The notes: generated from the sequence alone by a model not told the origin. 64,000 nt of DNA from Xenophilus sp. L33 (GCF_009765735.1 NZ_LMUW01000026.1:36921-100920), one strand, 5' to 3'; shown: positions 1 to 11,704, counted from the stretch's first letter. Translations and numbers: made by a program.

Positions 1-1
1 C

Positions 2-208
2 ATCGAGACCGACGACCCGGCCACCGTGCTGCGGCTGGAGGAAACCGCGCAGCGCGACTGGGATTCCTCCCACAAGATCGACCTGAGCGACGCCGGACTG
101 CTGCTCGACCTGCAGAAGCGCCAGCTCGATCCGAGCCACCTGGTGCTCGACGGCAGTTCGGTCGCCGCGGCGAAGAAGCACAAGCCGAGGGACGAGGCCA
201 AAGGCTGA
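2..208 (+). CDS. C-terminal end of an unrecognised protein (cut by window edge)
   Basis: The frame is open from the first bases of the window and stops at 208, so only the last 68 residues are visible. The tail is hydrophilic, contains an acidic stretch near the window edge and ends in a Lys/Arg-rich segment. The next gene starts 4 bases after the stop, so the two are probably co-transcribed. I recognise no domain in this fragment and assign no function. The visible piece has no membrane segment. Confidence 0.6.
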   Translation: METDDPATVLRLEETAQRDWDSSHKIDLSDAGLLLDLQKRQLDPSHLVLDGSSVAAAKKHKPRDEAKG

Positions 209-212
209 GGCG

Positions 213-947
213 ATGGCGATGCGCAATCGTCTTTCCTGCCTCGCCGCCATCGGCGCGGTCGGCTTGCTCGCGCTCGGCATCGTCGCGCCCGCGCAGGCCG
301 CGCACGACGCCAGCGGCGCCGAATACGCGATCCGCTGGAACCCGGCCGAAGGCGGCCCGCGCGACGCCAAGGAGGTGGCCGCCGCCCTGCAGCTGGGCAA
401 GGGGCAGCGCAAGTCCTACGAGGTGCGCTTCTTCGCGGTCCGGCAGCCGGCCGACCTGGCGGCGGGCTCGGCCGCGATCGTCCGCCAGCGCAGCGCGAAG
501 CACGCGGTCGAGACCATGTACAAGCTGCGCAGCACGACGCCCTTCACCAGCGCCGATCTCATGGCCGACTGGCAATGCCCGCTGCCCGCGAGCGCCGCGC
601 CCAATCGCAAGCAGGAAGTCGACGTCGGCTGGACCGCCGACGGACCGCCGCGCAAGACCTTCTCGCTCAGCTGCGAGGCCGAGGGCGCGGTCGCCGACCT
701 GCTGCCGGCAAGCTTCTCGGCCCGGCCGCTGGACTGCAGCAGCCAGGTGCGCCGCACCGAGATCGACGATCTGAAGATCGAGCAGTGGCAACTGCCGAGC
801 GGCCAGGTCGCGCTCGAGGTCTCCTGGGAAGGCCAGGACAGCGCGGCCGACTTCGCGCTGTTCGAGCGCCGCGTGGTGCAGCCGCTTGCCGCGCACGGCG
901 TCAAGGCCGAGGCGGAAAGCAAGACCGAGATGGGCAGCGGCTGCTGA
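213..947 (+). CDS. Secreted hypothetical protein, 244 aa
   Basis: The N-terminus has a clear Sec signal peptide: positive residues (MAMRNR), a hydrophobic core rich in Ala, Leu, Gly and Val, and a likely cleavage after APAQA-A near residue 29. The mature part is a soluble, mixed alpha/beta-looking protein with four Cys, including WQC and SLSC in the middle, one near residue 177 and one as the last residue, which would suit a periplasmic disulfide-bonded protein. A second in-frame ATG lies two codons downstream; a GAGG-like site just before 213 favours the first. It follows the upstream gene at 4 bp, so they probably form an operon. It ends 7 bp from the convergent LysR gene. I recognise no family. 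Confidence 0.7.
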   Translation: MAMRNRLSCLAAIGAVGLLALGIVAPAQAAHDASGAEYAIRWNPAEGGPRDAKEVAAALQLGKGQRKSYEVRFFAVRQPADLAAGSAAIVRQRSAKHAVETMYKLRSTTPFTSADLMADWQCPLPASAAPNRKQEVDVGWTADGPPRKTFSLSCEAEGAVADLLPASFSARPLDCSSQVRRTEIDDLKIEQWQLPSGQVALEVSWEGQDSAADFALFERRVVQPLAAHGVKAEAESKTEMGSGC

Positions 948-954
948 GCCGCCC

Positions 955-1899
955 TCAGTCGGTCGCCGCCGCGCCGAGGGTGCGCGCCATGTCGCCGACG
1001 ATGCCGCGCAAGAGTTCGGTGGCCGCCGGCGTCAGCATCCGGCCGTGGCACGAGATGACATGGGTGCGGCCCTGGTGCAGCAGCGGATTCTTCATCGGCA
1101 GCCCGATCACCTCGCCGGTGTCGAGGTGCGGCGGCAGCGACATGCGGGTGGACAGCGCGTAGCCCAGCCCGGCCGCCACGAAGTAGCCGAGCGCGCTGAA
1201 CGAACTGGTGGTGAGCAGCGCCCCGAGCCGCACGCCCTCCCCGATCTCGGCGGCCTCGATGTGCTGGCGCACGCCGAAGCTGCGCGGCAGGGTCGCGCCC
1301 GGATGCGGCTGCAGGTCGGCCAGCCTGAGCGGCCGGCCGATGGCGGCCAGCGGGTGCGTCGCCAGCACCAGCGCCTGGATCGGCTGCGGATGCGAATGGT
1401 GCGAGCGCAGCCGCTCGTCCTTCGGCGGCTGGAACAGCATGCCGATGTGCGCCCGCTCCTCGATCACCCGGCGCACGATCTCGTCGCTGCTGCCGACCTC
1501 CAGCGCCACCGTGATCTGCGGATGCGCGCGCATGAAGTCGCGCAGGCTGTGGCGCATCAGCCAGTCGACGAAGCCTTCGCCGGCCACGATGTCGATGTGG
1601 CCGCGCTCGACCTTGCGGATGCTGTCCATCTGCGCGAGCAGGTGCTGCTTCTGGCTCTGCTGGCGCCGCAGGTAGAGCGCCAGCAGGTCGCCGGCATCCG
1701 TCGGCGCGACGCCGCGGCCGCGGCGCTCCAGCAGCACGGCGCCGCACTCCTTCTCGAGCAGGCCGACCGCGCGGCTCACCGCCGACGGGTCCATGCCGAG
1801 CACCTCGGCGGCGCCGCGCACCGAGCCGCTGTCGAGCACCTGCATGAAGTAGCGCAGCCGGCGGCTGTCGAGCATGTCGTCGTCGAAGGGAAGCGTCAT
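955..1899 (-). CDS. LysR-family transcriptional regulator
   Basis: The N-terminal winged helix-turn-helix is typical of LysR proteins (SVRGAAEVLGMDPSAVSRAV), followed by a linker helix and a periplasmic-binding-protein-like effector domain. I place the start at the ATG at 1899 (MTLPFDDDML), giving 314 aa. An upstream in-frame TTG at 1923 would put the start inside a near-perfect 17-bp palindrome, which is better read as the operator. The gene is divergent from the DUF3100 gene starting at 2007, the usual arrangement of a LysR regulator and its target. It most likely controls the transporter/amidohydrolase/serine-lyase row. The inducer is not identifiable from sequence; an N-acyl amino acid or a related amide is an inference from the neighbours. 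Confidence 0.85.
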   Translation of the reverse strand: MTLPFDDDMLDSRRLRYFMQVLDSGSVRGAAEVLGMDPSAVSRAVGLLEKECGAVLLERRGRGVAPTDAGDLLALYLRRQQSQKQHLLAQMDSIRKVERGHIDIVAGEGFVDWLMRHSLRDFMRAHPQITVALEVGSSDEIVRRVIEERAHIGMLFQPPKDERLRSHHSHPQPIQALVLATHPLAAIGRPLRLADLQPHPGATLPRSFGVRQHIEAAEIGEGVRLGALLTTSSFSALGYFVAAGLGYALSTRMSLPPHLDTGEVIGLPMKNPLLHQGRTHVISCHGRMLTPAATELLRGIVGDMARTLGAAATD

Positions 1900-1912
1900 G
1901 GTCCGGGTGAGT

Positions 1913-1929
1913 GTTGCATTCAATGCAAC
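1913..1929. promoter_or_regulatory. Candidate LysR operator palindrome (T-N11-A type)
   Basis: The site reads GTTGCATTCAATGCAAC, two 8-base arms around a single central base. It contains the T-N11-A core known for LysR-type regulators (T at 1915, A at 1927). A weaker half-like copy, TTGATGCAA, lies at 1951-1959, so the pair could be the recognition and activation sites found in many LysR-controlled promoters. It sits between the regulator start (1899) and the DUF3100 start (2007). Confidence 0.6.
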
Positions 1930-2006
1930 GAATATCCGAAATCTCGGTCATTGATGCAAGCACTCGTTTGCCGGAGACTCGCTCGAAAACCACCAGGACC
2001 ACCCCG

Positions 2007-3341
2007 ATGACATCCGCCACCGCCGTGCTCGCGCCGACCTCCCTGCCCGACCGCCATCCGGGCCGGCTCAAGCTGCTGATCGTCTGCCTGCTGGTCGTGG
2101 CCGCCGCCGAGCTGATCGGCGCGACCCAGTTCAAGCTCGGCCCGGGCAAGGTGGTGCTGCTGCCGATGCTCTGGGCGCTTCTGCTCGCGGCGGCCTGGGG
2201 CCTCGCGGCATCGCGACTGCCTTCCTTCGCGCGAGTCGACACCGGCCTGCAGGGCTACGCCGGCGGCCTGCTGAACGCCGGGCTGCTGCTGTTCATCGTC
2301 AAGCTGGGGCTGACCGTCGGCGCCGCGCTGCCGCAGGTGCGGCAGGCCGGCTGGGCGCTGGTGTTCCAGGAATTCGGCCACGCCTTCGGCACTCTGGCGC
2401 TCGGGCTGCCGCTGGCGCTGCTGCTGGGCATCAAGCGCGAGGCGGTCGGCGCCACCTTCTCGGTCGGCCGCGAAGGCAACCTGGTGATCATCGGGGAGCG
2501 CTACGGCATGGCCTCGGCCGAGGGCCGTGGCGTGCTGGCCGAATACATCACCGGCACCGTGCTGGGCGCGCTCTTCATCGCGCTCCTGGCCGGCTTCATC
2601 ACCAGCCTGCACATCTTCGATCCGCGCTCGCTGGCGATGGGCGCCGGCGTCGGTTCCGGTAGCCTGATGGCCGCGGCCATCGGCGCGATCGGCGCCCAGC
2701 AACCGGCCGACCGGGTGCACGAGCTGACCGCGATCGCGGCGGCGTCCAACCTGCTGACCACCGTGGTCGGCTTCTATTTCTCGCTGTTCCTGTCGCTGCC
2801 GGCCTGCAACTGGCTCTACGGGCGGCTGGAGCCGGTGCTCGGCCGCTTCTCCAGGCGCCAGGCCGGCGACAGCGCCGCACCGGACGACGCGGTCGCCGCC
2901 GAGGCGCCGGCCCTGAAGCTCGCCGACCGCGCGCTGGCCTGGGTGCTGATGGCCGGCGGCGTGACGATCGGCAACCTGCTGGCCTACCACGTGCCCCTCG
3001 TGCAATCGCTCGCCGGCATGGCGGTCATCGTCGCGCTGGTGGCGGTGGTCGAGGTGCTGAAGCGCCTGCTGCCGCGGCTGCCGATGGTGCTGGCCCTGTC
3101 GATCCTGGCCACGGTCGTCGGCATTCCCGGCCTGCTGCCCTTTTCAGACGGGCTGATCGCCGCCACCGCGCAGCTCAACTTCCTGGCCTTCACCACGCCG
3201 GTGCTGGCGATGGCCGGCTTCTCGGTCGCCAAGGACCTGCCGATGTTCCGCCGGCTGGGCTGGCGCATCGTGCTGGTGTCGCTCACGGCCACCGCAGGCA
3301 CCTTCATCGGCGCGACACTGATCGCCGAATTCTTCCATTGA
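2007..3341 (+). CDS. DUF3100-type integral membrane protein, probable transporter
   Basis: The 444-aa product is built of about ten to twelve hydrophobic segments with short loops, beginning at KLLIVCLLVVAAAELIGA. From memory of the family it looks like a DUF3100 protein. Gly-rich stretches in the middle (MGAGVGSGSLMAAAIGAIGA) resemble transport-path loops, and the charged stretch around residue 280-300 would be a central cytoplasmic loop. The start at 2007 (MTSATAVLAP) has AGGA about 9 bases upstream; a longer GTG-initiated frame from 1911 would overlap the operator and is rejected. The M20 hydrolase follows within 30 bp. Transport of an N-acylated or amide substrate of that hydrolase is inference; the family has no assigned substrate that I know of. 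Confidence 0.75.
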   Translation: MTSATAVLAPTSLPDRHPGRLKLLIVCLLVVAAAELIGATQFKLGPGKVVLLPMLWALLLAAAWGLAASRLPSFARVDTGLQGYAGGLLNAGLLLFIVKLGLTVGAALPQVRQAGWALVFQEFGHAFGTLALGLPLALLLGIKREAVGATFSVGREGNLVIIGERYGMASAEGRGVLAEYITGTVLGALFIALLAGFITSLHIFDPRSLAMGAGVGSGSLMAAAIGAIGAQQPADRVHELTAIAAASNLLTTVVGFYFSLFLSLPACNWLYGRLEPVLGRFSRRQAGDSAAPDDAVAAEAPALKLADRALAWVLMAGGVTIGNLLAYHVPLVQSLAGMAVIVALVAVVEVLKRLLPRLPMVLALSILATVVGIPGLLPFSDGLIAATAQLNFLAFTTPVLAMAGFSVAKDLPMFRRLGWRIVLVSLTATAGTFIGATLIAEFFH

Positions 3342-3370
3342 TCCATTCCCACCCACGATCGGACCGACCC

Positions 3371-4540
3371 ATGTACCACGACCCCGAGATTGCCGAAGAC
3401 ACCCGCGCCCGGATGCTGGCCTGGCGCCATGACATCCACGCCAACCCCGAGACCGCCTTCGAGGAACACCGCACCGCCAACGTCGTCGCCAATGCGCTGA
3501 TGCTGATGAAGATTCCGGTGCATCGCGGCCTGGCCGGCACCGGCGTGGTCGGCACGCTGAAAAACGGCGATGGCCCGAGCATCGCCCTGCGCGCCGACCT
3601 GGACGCGCTCAACATGACCGAGCTGGGCAACCGCGGCCACAAGTCGACCTGCGAAGGAAAGATGCACGGCTGCGGCCACGACGGCCACACCGCGATGCTG
3701 CTCGGCGCCGCCGAACACCTGGCGCGCCACAGGCCCTTCAAGGGCACGGTGCACTTCGTCTTCCAGCCGGCCGAGGAGAACGAGGGCGGTGGCCGCCGGA
3801 TGGTCGACGAGGGCCTGTTCGACCAGTTCCCGGCCGATGCGGTCTACGGCATGCACAACTTCCCGGGCATGCCGCGCGGCCACTTCGGCATCCGCGTCGG
3901 CACCATGACCGCCTACCTGGACACCTTCGAGATCACGATCACCGGCAAGGGCTGCCACGGCGCGATGCCCGAGACCGGCATCGACCCGGTGGTCATTTCG
4001 GCCCAGCTGGTCAACGCGCTGCAGACCATCGTCAGCCGGCGCATCGGCGCGACCGACTCGGCCGTGGTGAGCGTCACCCAGATCCACGGCGGCGACACCT
4101 GGAACGTCGTGCCCGAGACCGTGGTGCTGCGCGGCACCGCGCGCGCGCTCGACGCCGCCATCCAGGACCGGGTCGAGGCGGCGATGGGCCAGATCTGCGC
4201 CGGCATGGCGCAGGTGCACGGCGCGCAGGTCGCGCTGAAGTACATGCGCGGCTACCCCGGCGTGGTCAACACGGCCGGCGAGACGGCCGCCGCGGTCGCC
4301 GCTGCCGCGAGCCTGGTTGGCGACGCGCAGGTCCACACCGACATCCCGCCGGCCATGGGCTCGGAAGACTTCGCCTTCATGCTGCAGAAACGCCCGGGCG
4401 CCTACATCGGCATCGGCGCCGGCGAAGGCCCGAACGACCCGCCGATCCACAACCCCTACTACGACTTCAACGACGCCATCCTGCCGCTCGGCGCCGCCTA
4501 CTGGGTGGCACTGGTCAAGCGGCAGCTTGCCGTTGCATAG
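3371..4540 (+). CDS. M20 family metallo-amidohydrolase (hippurate-hydrolase-like)
   Basis: This is a 389-aa cytoplasmic zinc-dependent amidohydrolase of the M20D/AmhX type, which removes acyl groups from N-acyl amino acids. Visible metal and catalytic residues: Cys101 and His103 in [11 protein letters not shown], the Glu pair 136-137 in [10 protein letters not shown], His162 in YGMHNFPG, and the C-terminal [10 protein letters not shown] histidine. An internal dimerisation domain interrupts the catalytic fold around residues 180-290. I chose the ATG at 3371 ([10 protein letters not shown]); the frame is open to 3338 but the extra residues are not family-like. It lies between the DUF3100 gene and L-serine ammonia-lyase (8-bp gap), so serine may be one of its products. 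Close relatives are called hippurate hydrolase; the true acyl and amino-acid specificity is unknown. Confidence 0.88.
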   Translation: MYHDPEIAEDTRARMLAWRHDIHANPETAFEEHRTANVVANALMLMKIPVHRGLAGTGVVGTLKNGDGPSIALRADLDALNMTELGNRGHKSTCEGKMHGCGHDGHTAMLLGAAEHLARHRPFKGTVHFVFQPAEENEGGGRRMVDEGLFDQFPADAVYGMHNFPGMPRGHFGIRVGTMTAYLDTFEITITGKGCHGAMPETGIDPVVISAQLVNALQTIVSRRIGATDSAVVSVTQIHGGDTWNVVPETVVLRGTARALDAAIQDRVEAAMGQICAGMAQVHGAQVALKYMRGYPGVVNTAGETAAAVAAAASLVGDAQVHTDIPPAMGSEDFAFMLQKRPGAYIGIGAGEGPNDPPIHNPYYDFNDAILPLGAAYWVALVKRQLAVA

Positions 4541-4547
4541 TCGGGCG

Positions 4548-5939
<1,392 letters not shown>

Positions 5940-5945
5940 TCCCGC

Positions 5946-6857
5946 CTACGCGGATCCGGTCATCAGTCCCAGGTTCTGCACCGCCGCGCCGGCGGCGCCC
6001 TTGCCCAGGTTGTCGAGCACCGCGGCCAGCAGGATCTGGCCGGTGCGTTCGTTGCCGGCGACGGCCAGGCTCATGTCGTTGCTGCCGTTGTGCATCTGCG
6101 GATCGAGTCCGGTGATGGGCTCGGTCATCGGCAGCACGCGAACGTGCGCCGCGTCGCGATAGCGCTCCTGCAGGCATTCGTGGATGCGCGCGCCGGAAAC
6201 TCCGGCCGGCAGCATGCGCGCGTGCAGCCCGATGCTCAGCACGATGCCTTGCCGGTAGCTGGCGTAGGCCGGCACGAAGATCGGCCGCGCCGTGAGCCGC
6301 GCATAGGCCTCGATCTCCGGCACGTGCTTGTGTTCGAGTCCGAGGCCGTAGAGCTTCAGCGAGTGCGCCTGCGCGCCGGCCTCGTGGGCCTCCGCGCCCG
6401 CCCTGCCCTGGCCCGAATAGCCCGAGACCGCATGGATCGCCAGCGGATGGTCGGCCGGCAGGAGGCCCGCGTCGGTCAGCGGCCGCAGCAGCGCGACCGC
6501 GGCGGTGGGATAGCAGCCCGGGTTCGTGACCCGCACGGCCGTGGCGATGCGCGCCGCCTGCCGCGCATCGAGTTCGGGCAGGCCGTAGACCCAGCCTGGG
6601 CTGGTGCGGTGCGCCGAGCTGGCGTCGATGACCCGCACCGCCGGGTTGTCGATCATCGCCACCGCGTCGCGTGCCGCGGCGTCGGGCAGGCAGAGGACGG
6701 CGATGTCGCAGTCGTTGAGCGCGGCGCGGCGGGCCGCCGGATCCTTGCGCAGGTGGGCCGGCAGCGTGCGGATGCGAAGGTCCGATCCACGCAAGCGGTT
6801 CTGCAGGTCCAGGCCGGTCGTGCCCTGGTCGCCGTCGATGAAGATGAGAGGGTTCAT
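5946..6857 (-). CDS. argC: N-acetyl-gamma-glutamyl-phosphate reductase, short (type 2)
   Basis: The 303-aa cytoplasmic enzyme reduces N-acetylglutamyl phosphate to the semialdehyde with NADPH, third step of arginine synthesis. It opens with [11 protein letters not shown], the nucleotide-binding loop of the short ArgC class, and carries the active-site Cys115 in [12 protein letters not shown]. The length is that of the compact class, not the 340-residue class. Two ATGs are possible, 6866 and 6857; I prefer 6857 ([10 protein letters not shown]) because the family begins there and an inverted repeat covers the upstream one. No other arginine gene is adjacent (argA is 43 kb away in this window), and a LysR gene is divergent. 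Expression may therefore depend on that regulator. Confidence 0.92.
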   Translation of the reverse strand: MNPLIFIDGDQGTTGLDLQNRLRGSDLRIRTLPAHLRKDPAARRAALNDCDIAVLCLPDAAARDAVAMIDNPAVRVIDASSAHRTSPGWVYGLPELDARQAARIATAVRVTNPGCYPTAAVALLRPLTDAGLLPADHPLAIHAVSGYSGQGRAGAEAHEAGAQAHSLKLYGLGLEHKHVPEIEAYARLTARPIFVPAYASYRQGIVLSIGLHARMLPAGVSGARIHECLQERYRDAAHVRVLPMTEPITGLDPQMHNGSNDMSLAVAGNERTGQILLAAVLDNLGKGAAGAAVQNLGLMTGSA

Positions 6858-6862
6858 GGCTG

Positions 6863-6888
6863 CCATTGTTGGCAAGGGCGGCCAATGG
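6863..6888. promoter_or_regulatory. Candidate operator: nested inverted repeats between argC and a LysR gene
   Basis: CCATTG (6863-6868) is mirrored by CAATGG (6883-6888), and inside it TTGGC (6869-6873) is mirrored by GCCAA (6881-6885). The two dyads have centres about 1.5 bases apart. The region lies just upstream of the argC start at 6857 and about 50 bp from the LysR start at 6939, which suits binding by the divergent regulator. No cleaner T-N11-A core is visible. Confidence 0.35.
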
Positions 6889-6938
6889 CTCCAGCTGAAT
6901 TTATGGAAGGTCGGATTCAAAAAAGCTAAATTGGCGAC

Positions 6939-7817
6939 ATGCGTGAACTCAGCCTCGACCATCTGCGCACCCTGGTCGCCATCACCGACCTCGGGTCGCT
7001 GGCCAATGCCGCGCGCGCCCTTCACCTGGCGCCGCCCACCGTCACCGTCCAGATGGCCGAACTGGAATCGCGGCTGGGGGGCCGCCTGCTGGTTCGCGGA
7101 CGTGGACCGGTGCAGCCGACGGCTTTGGGCGAGCGCTTCATCGCGCGCGCCCGCCGGCTGCTGGCCGATGCGGACGAAGCCGTGGAAGACGTCCGCCGTC
7201 AGCTCGCGGGCCAGACCGGCCGGGTGCGCATCGGCGCCTCGACCGGCGCCATCGCCCACCTGCTGCCGCCGGCGCTCGAACGGCTGGCGCGCGACCATCC
7301 GGGCATCGACATCGACCTGCAGGTGCTGACCTCCGGCGACAGCATGGCCCGGCTCGCCGCCGGCCGCCTGGACCTGGCGGTGGTGGCGCTGCCGCAGGCA
7401 CCGCTGCGCGGCGTGCGGGTCGCGCCGCTCAAGCGCGAGGCCGTGTTCGCCTTCCTGCCGGCCGCCTGGAAGGCGCCGCAGCGGCTGACCCCGCAATGGC
7501 TGGCCGAGCGGCCGCTGATCATGAACGACGCCGCGACCCACCTGCACCGCCTCACCGCGGAATGGTTCTCCGCGGCCGGCGTGCACTGCCGGCCGCGCAT
7601 CGAGCTCAACTACAACGATGCGATCAGGACGCTGGTCGCCGCGGGCTACGGCGCGGCCCTGCTGCCGGAAGAAGCGCACGAGCCGGCGCACGACCCGCGC
7701 ATCGCGGTGCGGCCGTTGCGACCGCTCCTGTGGCGGCAACTGGGCGTGGCCGTCGGCGACGGGGATGTCGACGCGGCGACGCGGCTCGTGATCGGGGCGT
7801 TGAAGCCGGATCGATAG
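6939..7817 (+). CDS. LysR-family transcriptional regulator
   Basis: The 292-aa protein has the LysR N-terminal helix-turn-helix ([29 protein letters not shown]) and the usual effector-binding domain starting near residue 90 ([20 protein letters not shown]). It is divergent from argC, with about 80 bp between starts, which makes argC its most likely target. The region just ahead of the start is AT-richer than the surroundings (TTCAAAAAAGCTAAATT), as expected for a promoter. It ends 10 bp from the convergent guaA. The effector is unknown; control by arginine or an intermediate of its synthesis is an inference from position only, and the regulator could also act on unlinked genes. Confidence 0.87.
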   Translation: MRELSLDHLRTLVAITDLGSLANAARALHLAPPTVTVQMAELESRLGGRLLVRGRGPVQPTALGERFIARARRLLADADEAVEDVRRQLAGQTGRVRIGASTGAIAHLLPPALERLARDHPGIDIDLQVLTSGDSMARLAAGRLDLAVVALPQAPLRGVRVAPLKREAVFAFLPAAWKAPQRLTPQWLAERPLIMNDAATHLHRLTAEWFSAAGVHCRPRIELNYNDAIRTLVAAGYGAALLPEEAHEPAHDPRIAVRPLRPLLWRQLGVAVGDGDVDAATRLVIGALKPDR

Positions 7818-7826
7818 CGCGTTAGT

Positions 7827-9440
<1,614 letters not shown>

Positions 9441-9451
9441 GGCAAAAAGGC

Positions 9452-9886
9452 TCAGAGCGTTGAAATGTCGAAGAGGCGCACGCCCGCTTGCGGCGCGGCC
9501 TGGATGAGTTGCGGCTCGAAGGTGGCGAGCGGAAGGTCGAGCGAGCGCGCGAGCCACAGGTAGCCCGCGTCGTAGAGCGAGACGCCGGCATCGATCGCCA
9601 CCGCCAGCACCGCCTTGTGCTGCGCCGACGCCAGTTCGTGCAGCTCGACCCGGTGGCGGATGGCGTCCAGCACGCTCCACAGCCCTTCGACCGCGGATGC
9701 CGGGATGCGCCCGCTGCGCACGCCGTTGGCCAGGATGTTGGCGCACTCCCATTGCCAGGCATTCGGCGCCTGCGGCTCGACCTGGTCGCGGCGGATCGCG
9801 GCGTAGAGCTTGCGGGTGTCGTCGCTGGCCTGGTCGGGCAGCAGCCAGGCGGCGGTGACCGAGGCGTCCATGACGAAGGCGGTCAA
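9452..9886 (-). CDS. PIN-domain toxin, VapC family
   Basis: The 144-aa protein is a PIN-domain ribonuclease, the toxin of a type II pair. Acidic active-site residues are visible: Asp7 (FVMDASV), Glu47 (WECANIL) and Asp106 ([10 protein letters not shown]). The fourth position, usually Asp, appears to be Glu124 in LATFEPQL. I accept the TTG start at 9886 because it restores the N-terminal strand FVMDAS, overlaps the antitoxin stop (TTGA) and has GAGGGG about 9 bases upstream; the first ATG, at 9871, would remove the leading strand residues. Members of this family usually cleave tRNA or rRNA sites, but the target here cannot be read from sequence. guaA follows 11 bp downstream. Confidence 0.88.
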   Translation of the reverse strand: MTAFVMDASVTAAWLLPDQASDDTRKLYAAIRRDQVEPQAPNAWQWECANILANGVRSGRIPASAVEGLWSVLDAIRHRVELHELASAQHKAVLAVAIDAGVSLYDAGYLWLARSLDLPLATFEPQLIQAAPQAGVRLFDISTL

Positions 9887-10131
9887 GGCTGGCGCCCCTC
9901 GTCGCGCAGCGCGCTCACCGAAGGCCCGGGCTGGATGAGCGCATGCAGCGCGTCGATCTGGCCCAGTTCGCGCGCGATCTGTTCGTCGGTGATGACGGGC
10001 TTGCGGCGCATCGGCAGCATGCGGACCACTTCCTTGCCGTGCCGCGTGATGCGCACCTCTTCGCCCCGTTCGACCATGTCGATCAGGGCGGAGAAGTTGT
10101 TCTTGGCTTCGGAGATGCCGAGGGATTGCAT
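9883..10131 (-). CDS. Antitoxin, Phd/YefM-type
   Basis: The 82-aa product has the Phd/YefM fold signature near its start ([31 protein letters not shown]), which forms the DNA-binding dimer. The C-terminal half ([23 protein letters not shown]) would wrap around the toxin. Its stop overlaps the toxin start by four bases, so the two are translationally coupled. It should neutralise the PIN toxin and repress its own promoter at the inverted repeats immediately upstream (10134-10158 and 10176-10198). There is no strong Shine-Dalgarno before the ATG, and the predicted transcript start lies close to it, so the leader is short. Confidence 0.88.
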   Translation of the reverse strand: MQSLGISEAKNNFSALIDMVERGEEVRITRHGKEVVRMLPMRRKPVITDEQIARELGQIDALHALIQPGPSVSALRDEGRQP

Positions 10132-10133
10132 TT

Positions 10134-10158
10134 GGGCCAGAAGTAAATGTTCTGGCCC
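10134..10158. promoter_or_regulatory. Perfect 9-bp inverted repeat, probable antitoxin operator 1
   Basis: GGGCCAGAA (10134-10142) is mirrored exactly by TTCTGGCCC (10150-10158) with a 7-base spacer. It starts 2 bases upstream of the antitoxin start codon and covers the predicted transcription start, a suitable place for autorepression by the toxin-antitoxin complex. Confidence 0.7.
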
Positions 10159-10160
10159 GA

Positions 10161-10189
10161 ATTCTAATGCAATCGGGCCTGATTCTGAA
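10161..10189 (-). promoter_or_regulatory. Predicted sigma-70 promoter of the toxin-antitoxin operon
   Basis: Read on the minus strand, TTCAGA (10189-10184) and TAGAAT (10166-10161) are separated by 17 bases, matching the -35 and -10 consensus at 4 of 6 and 5 of 6 positions. The -10 lies between the two inverted repeats, and the -35 lies in the spacer of the upstream one. It would also supply transcripts for guaA. Confidence 0.5.
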
Positions 10190-10198
10190 GATCAGGCC
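10176..10198. promoter_or_regulatory. 8-bp inverted repeat, probable antitoxin operator 2
   Basis: GGCCTGAT (10176-10183) is mirrored by ATCAGGCC (10191-10198), again with a 7-base spacer, the same geometry as the first repeat. GGCCAGAA, the half-site of the first repeat, recurs at 10195-10202. The site overlaps the predicted -35 element and lies just after the guaB stop, so a guaB transcription-termination role is possible, although no T-run follows. Confidence 0.55.
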
Positions 10199-10207
10199 AG
10201 AACCGGA

Positions 10208-11677
10208 TCACTCGGCTCGGTAGTTGGGCGCTTCCTTGGTGATCTGCACGTCGTGGACGTGGCTCTCGCGGATGCCGGCGGTCGTGATCTCGACGAACTC
10301 GGCCTTGTTCTTCATGTCCTCGATCGTGGCGCAGCCGCAGTAGCCCATGCTGGCACGCAAGCCGCCGGCCATCTGGTAGACGATCGAGACCATCGAGCCC
10401 TTGTAGGGCACGCGGCCTTCGATGCCCTCGGGCACCAGCTTGTCGGCATTCGGGTTGCCGGTGCTCGACTCCTGGAAGTAGCGGTCGGCGCTGCCCTGCT
10501 GCATCGCGCCGATGGAGCCCATGCCGCGGTAGCTCTTGTAGCTGCGGCCTTGGAACAGCACGATCTCGCCGGGCGCCTCTTCGGTACCGGCGAACATGCC
10601 GCCCATCATCACGGTGCTGGCGCCGGCCGCGATCGCCTTGGCGATGTCGCCCGAGTAGCGGATGCCGCCGTCGCCGATCAGCGGCACGCCGGTGCCCTGC
10701 AGCGCGGTGGCGACGCTGTCGATCGCCATGATCTGCGGCACGCCGACGCCGGCCACGATGCGGGTGGTGCAGATCGAGCCTGGGCCGATGCCGACCTTGA
10801 CCGCGTCGGCGCCGGCATCGGCCAGCGCACGCGCCGCGTCGCCGGTGGCGATGTTGCCGCCGATCACGTCGACCTGCGGATAGTTGTTCTTGACCCAGCG
10901 CACCCGCTCGATCACGCCGGCGCTGTGGCCGTGCGCGGTGTCGACCACGATCGCGTCGACGCCGGCCTTGACCAGCGCCTCGACCCGCTCCTCGGTGCCC
11001 TCGCCCACGCCGACCGCGGCACCCACCCGCAGGCGGCCGCTCGAATCGCGTGCCGCGTTCGGGAAGCTGGTCTGCTTGGTAATGTCCTTGACGGTGATCA
11101 GGCCCTTCAGCTCCCAGGCCTCGTTGATCACCAGCAGCCGCTCGAGCTTGTACTTGTTGAGCAGCGCCTTGGCGTCGGCCAGCGTGGTGCCGTCGGGCAC
11201 CGTGATGAGTTTGTCGCGCCGCGTCATGATCTCGCTCACAGGCACGTCGTAGCGGCTCTCGAAGCGCAGGTCGCGGCCGGTCACGATGCCGACCACCTTG
11301 CCGCCGTCGCACACCGGGAAGCCCGAGATGCCCAACTGGTCCGACAGCGCCATGACCTGCCGCACCGTGTGCGTCGGCGTGATCACCACCGGGTCGCGCA
11401 GCACGCCCGACTCGTAGCGCTTCACCTTGGCCACCTGCGCGGCCTGCTCGGCCGGCGTCAGGTTCTTGTGCACGATGCCGATGCCGCCTTCCTGGGCGAT
11501 GGCGATCGCCAGGCGGGCTTCGGTGACGGTGTCCATCGCCGCGGAGACCAGCGGCAGGTTCAGCGTGATGTTGCGCGAGAGCCGGGTGGCGAGGGAGGTG
11601 TCCTTGGGCAGGACCTGGGAGAACGCTGGCACCAGCAACACGTCGTCGAAGGTGAGCGCTTTGCCGAGAAGGCGCAT
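10208..11677 (-). CDS. guaB: Inosine-5'-monophosphate dehydrogenase
   Basis: The 489-aa enzyme oxidises IMP to XMP with NAD, the first committed step to GMP. The TIM-barrel catalytic domain carries the active-site Cys303 in [10 protein letters not shown] and is interrupted by a tandem CBS (Bateman) domain at roughly residues 93-205. The mobile flap and C-terminus ([14 protein letters not shown]) are intact. The ATG at 11677 ([15 protein letters not shown]) is the conserved start and has GGAG about 8 bases upstream. guaA normally follows guaB closely in related bacteria; here a toxin-antitoxin pair separates them. Confidence 0.98.
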   Translation of the reverse strand: MRLLGKALTFDDVLLVPAFSQVLPKDTSLATRLSRNITLNLPLVSAAMDTVTEARLAIAIAQEGGIGIVHKNLTPAEQAAQVAKVKRYESGVLRDPVVITPTHTVRQVMALSDQLGISGFPVCDGGKVVGIVTGRDLRFESRYDVPVSEIMTRRDKLITVPDGTTLADAKALLNKYKLERLLVINEAWELKGLITVKDITKQTSFPNAARDSSGRLRVGAAVGVGEGTEERVEALVKAGVDAIVVDTAHGHSAGVIERVRWVKNNYPQVDVIGGNIATGDAARALADAGADAVKVGIGPGSICTTRIVAGVGVPQIMAIDSVATALQGTGVPLIGDGGIRYSGDIAKAIAAGASTVMMGGMFAGTEEAPGEIVLFQGRSYKSYRGMGSIGAMQQGSADRYFQESSTGNPNADKLVPEGIEGRVPYKGSMVSIVYQMAGGLRASMGYCGCATIEDMKNKAEFVEITTAGIRESHVHDVQITKEAPNYRAE

Positions 11678-11698
11678 GGGTGAAGCTCCAAAAGACGG

Positions 11699-11704
11699 AT
11701 TGTA
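11699..11704 (-). promoter_or_regulatory. Candidate -10 element of the guaB promoter
   Basis: On the minus strand TACAAT occurs 22 bases upstream of the guaB start codon, matching TATAAT at 5 of 6 positions. No convincing -35 hexamer is seen at 16-18 bases, so this is tentative. Confidence 0.3.

Noticed and set aside
944-958. Small hairpin CTGAG-CCGCC-CTCAG between converging genes
   Set aside because: The 5-bp stem is too weak and lacks a T-run to call a terminator.
1900-1923. TTG start at 1923 for the first LysR gene
   Set aside because: It lies in the palindrome and adds only MNATLTRT ahead of a good ATG.
1911-2006. Upstream GTG start for the DUF3100 gene
   Set aside because: It would overlap the palindrome and add residues with no family-like or signal features; 2007 has a ribosome site.
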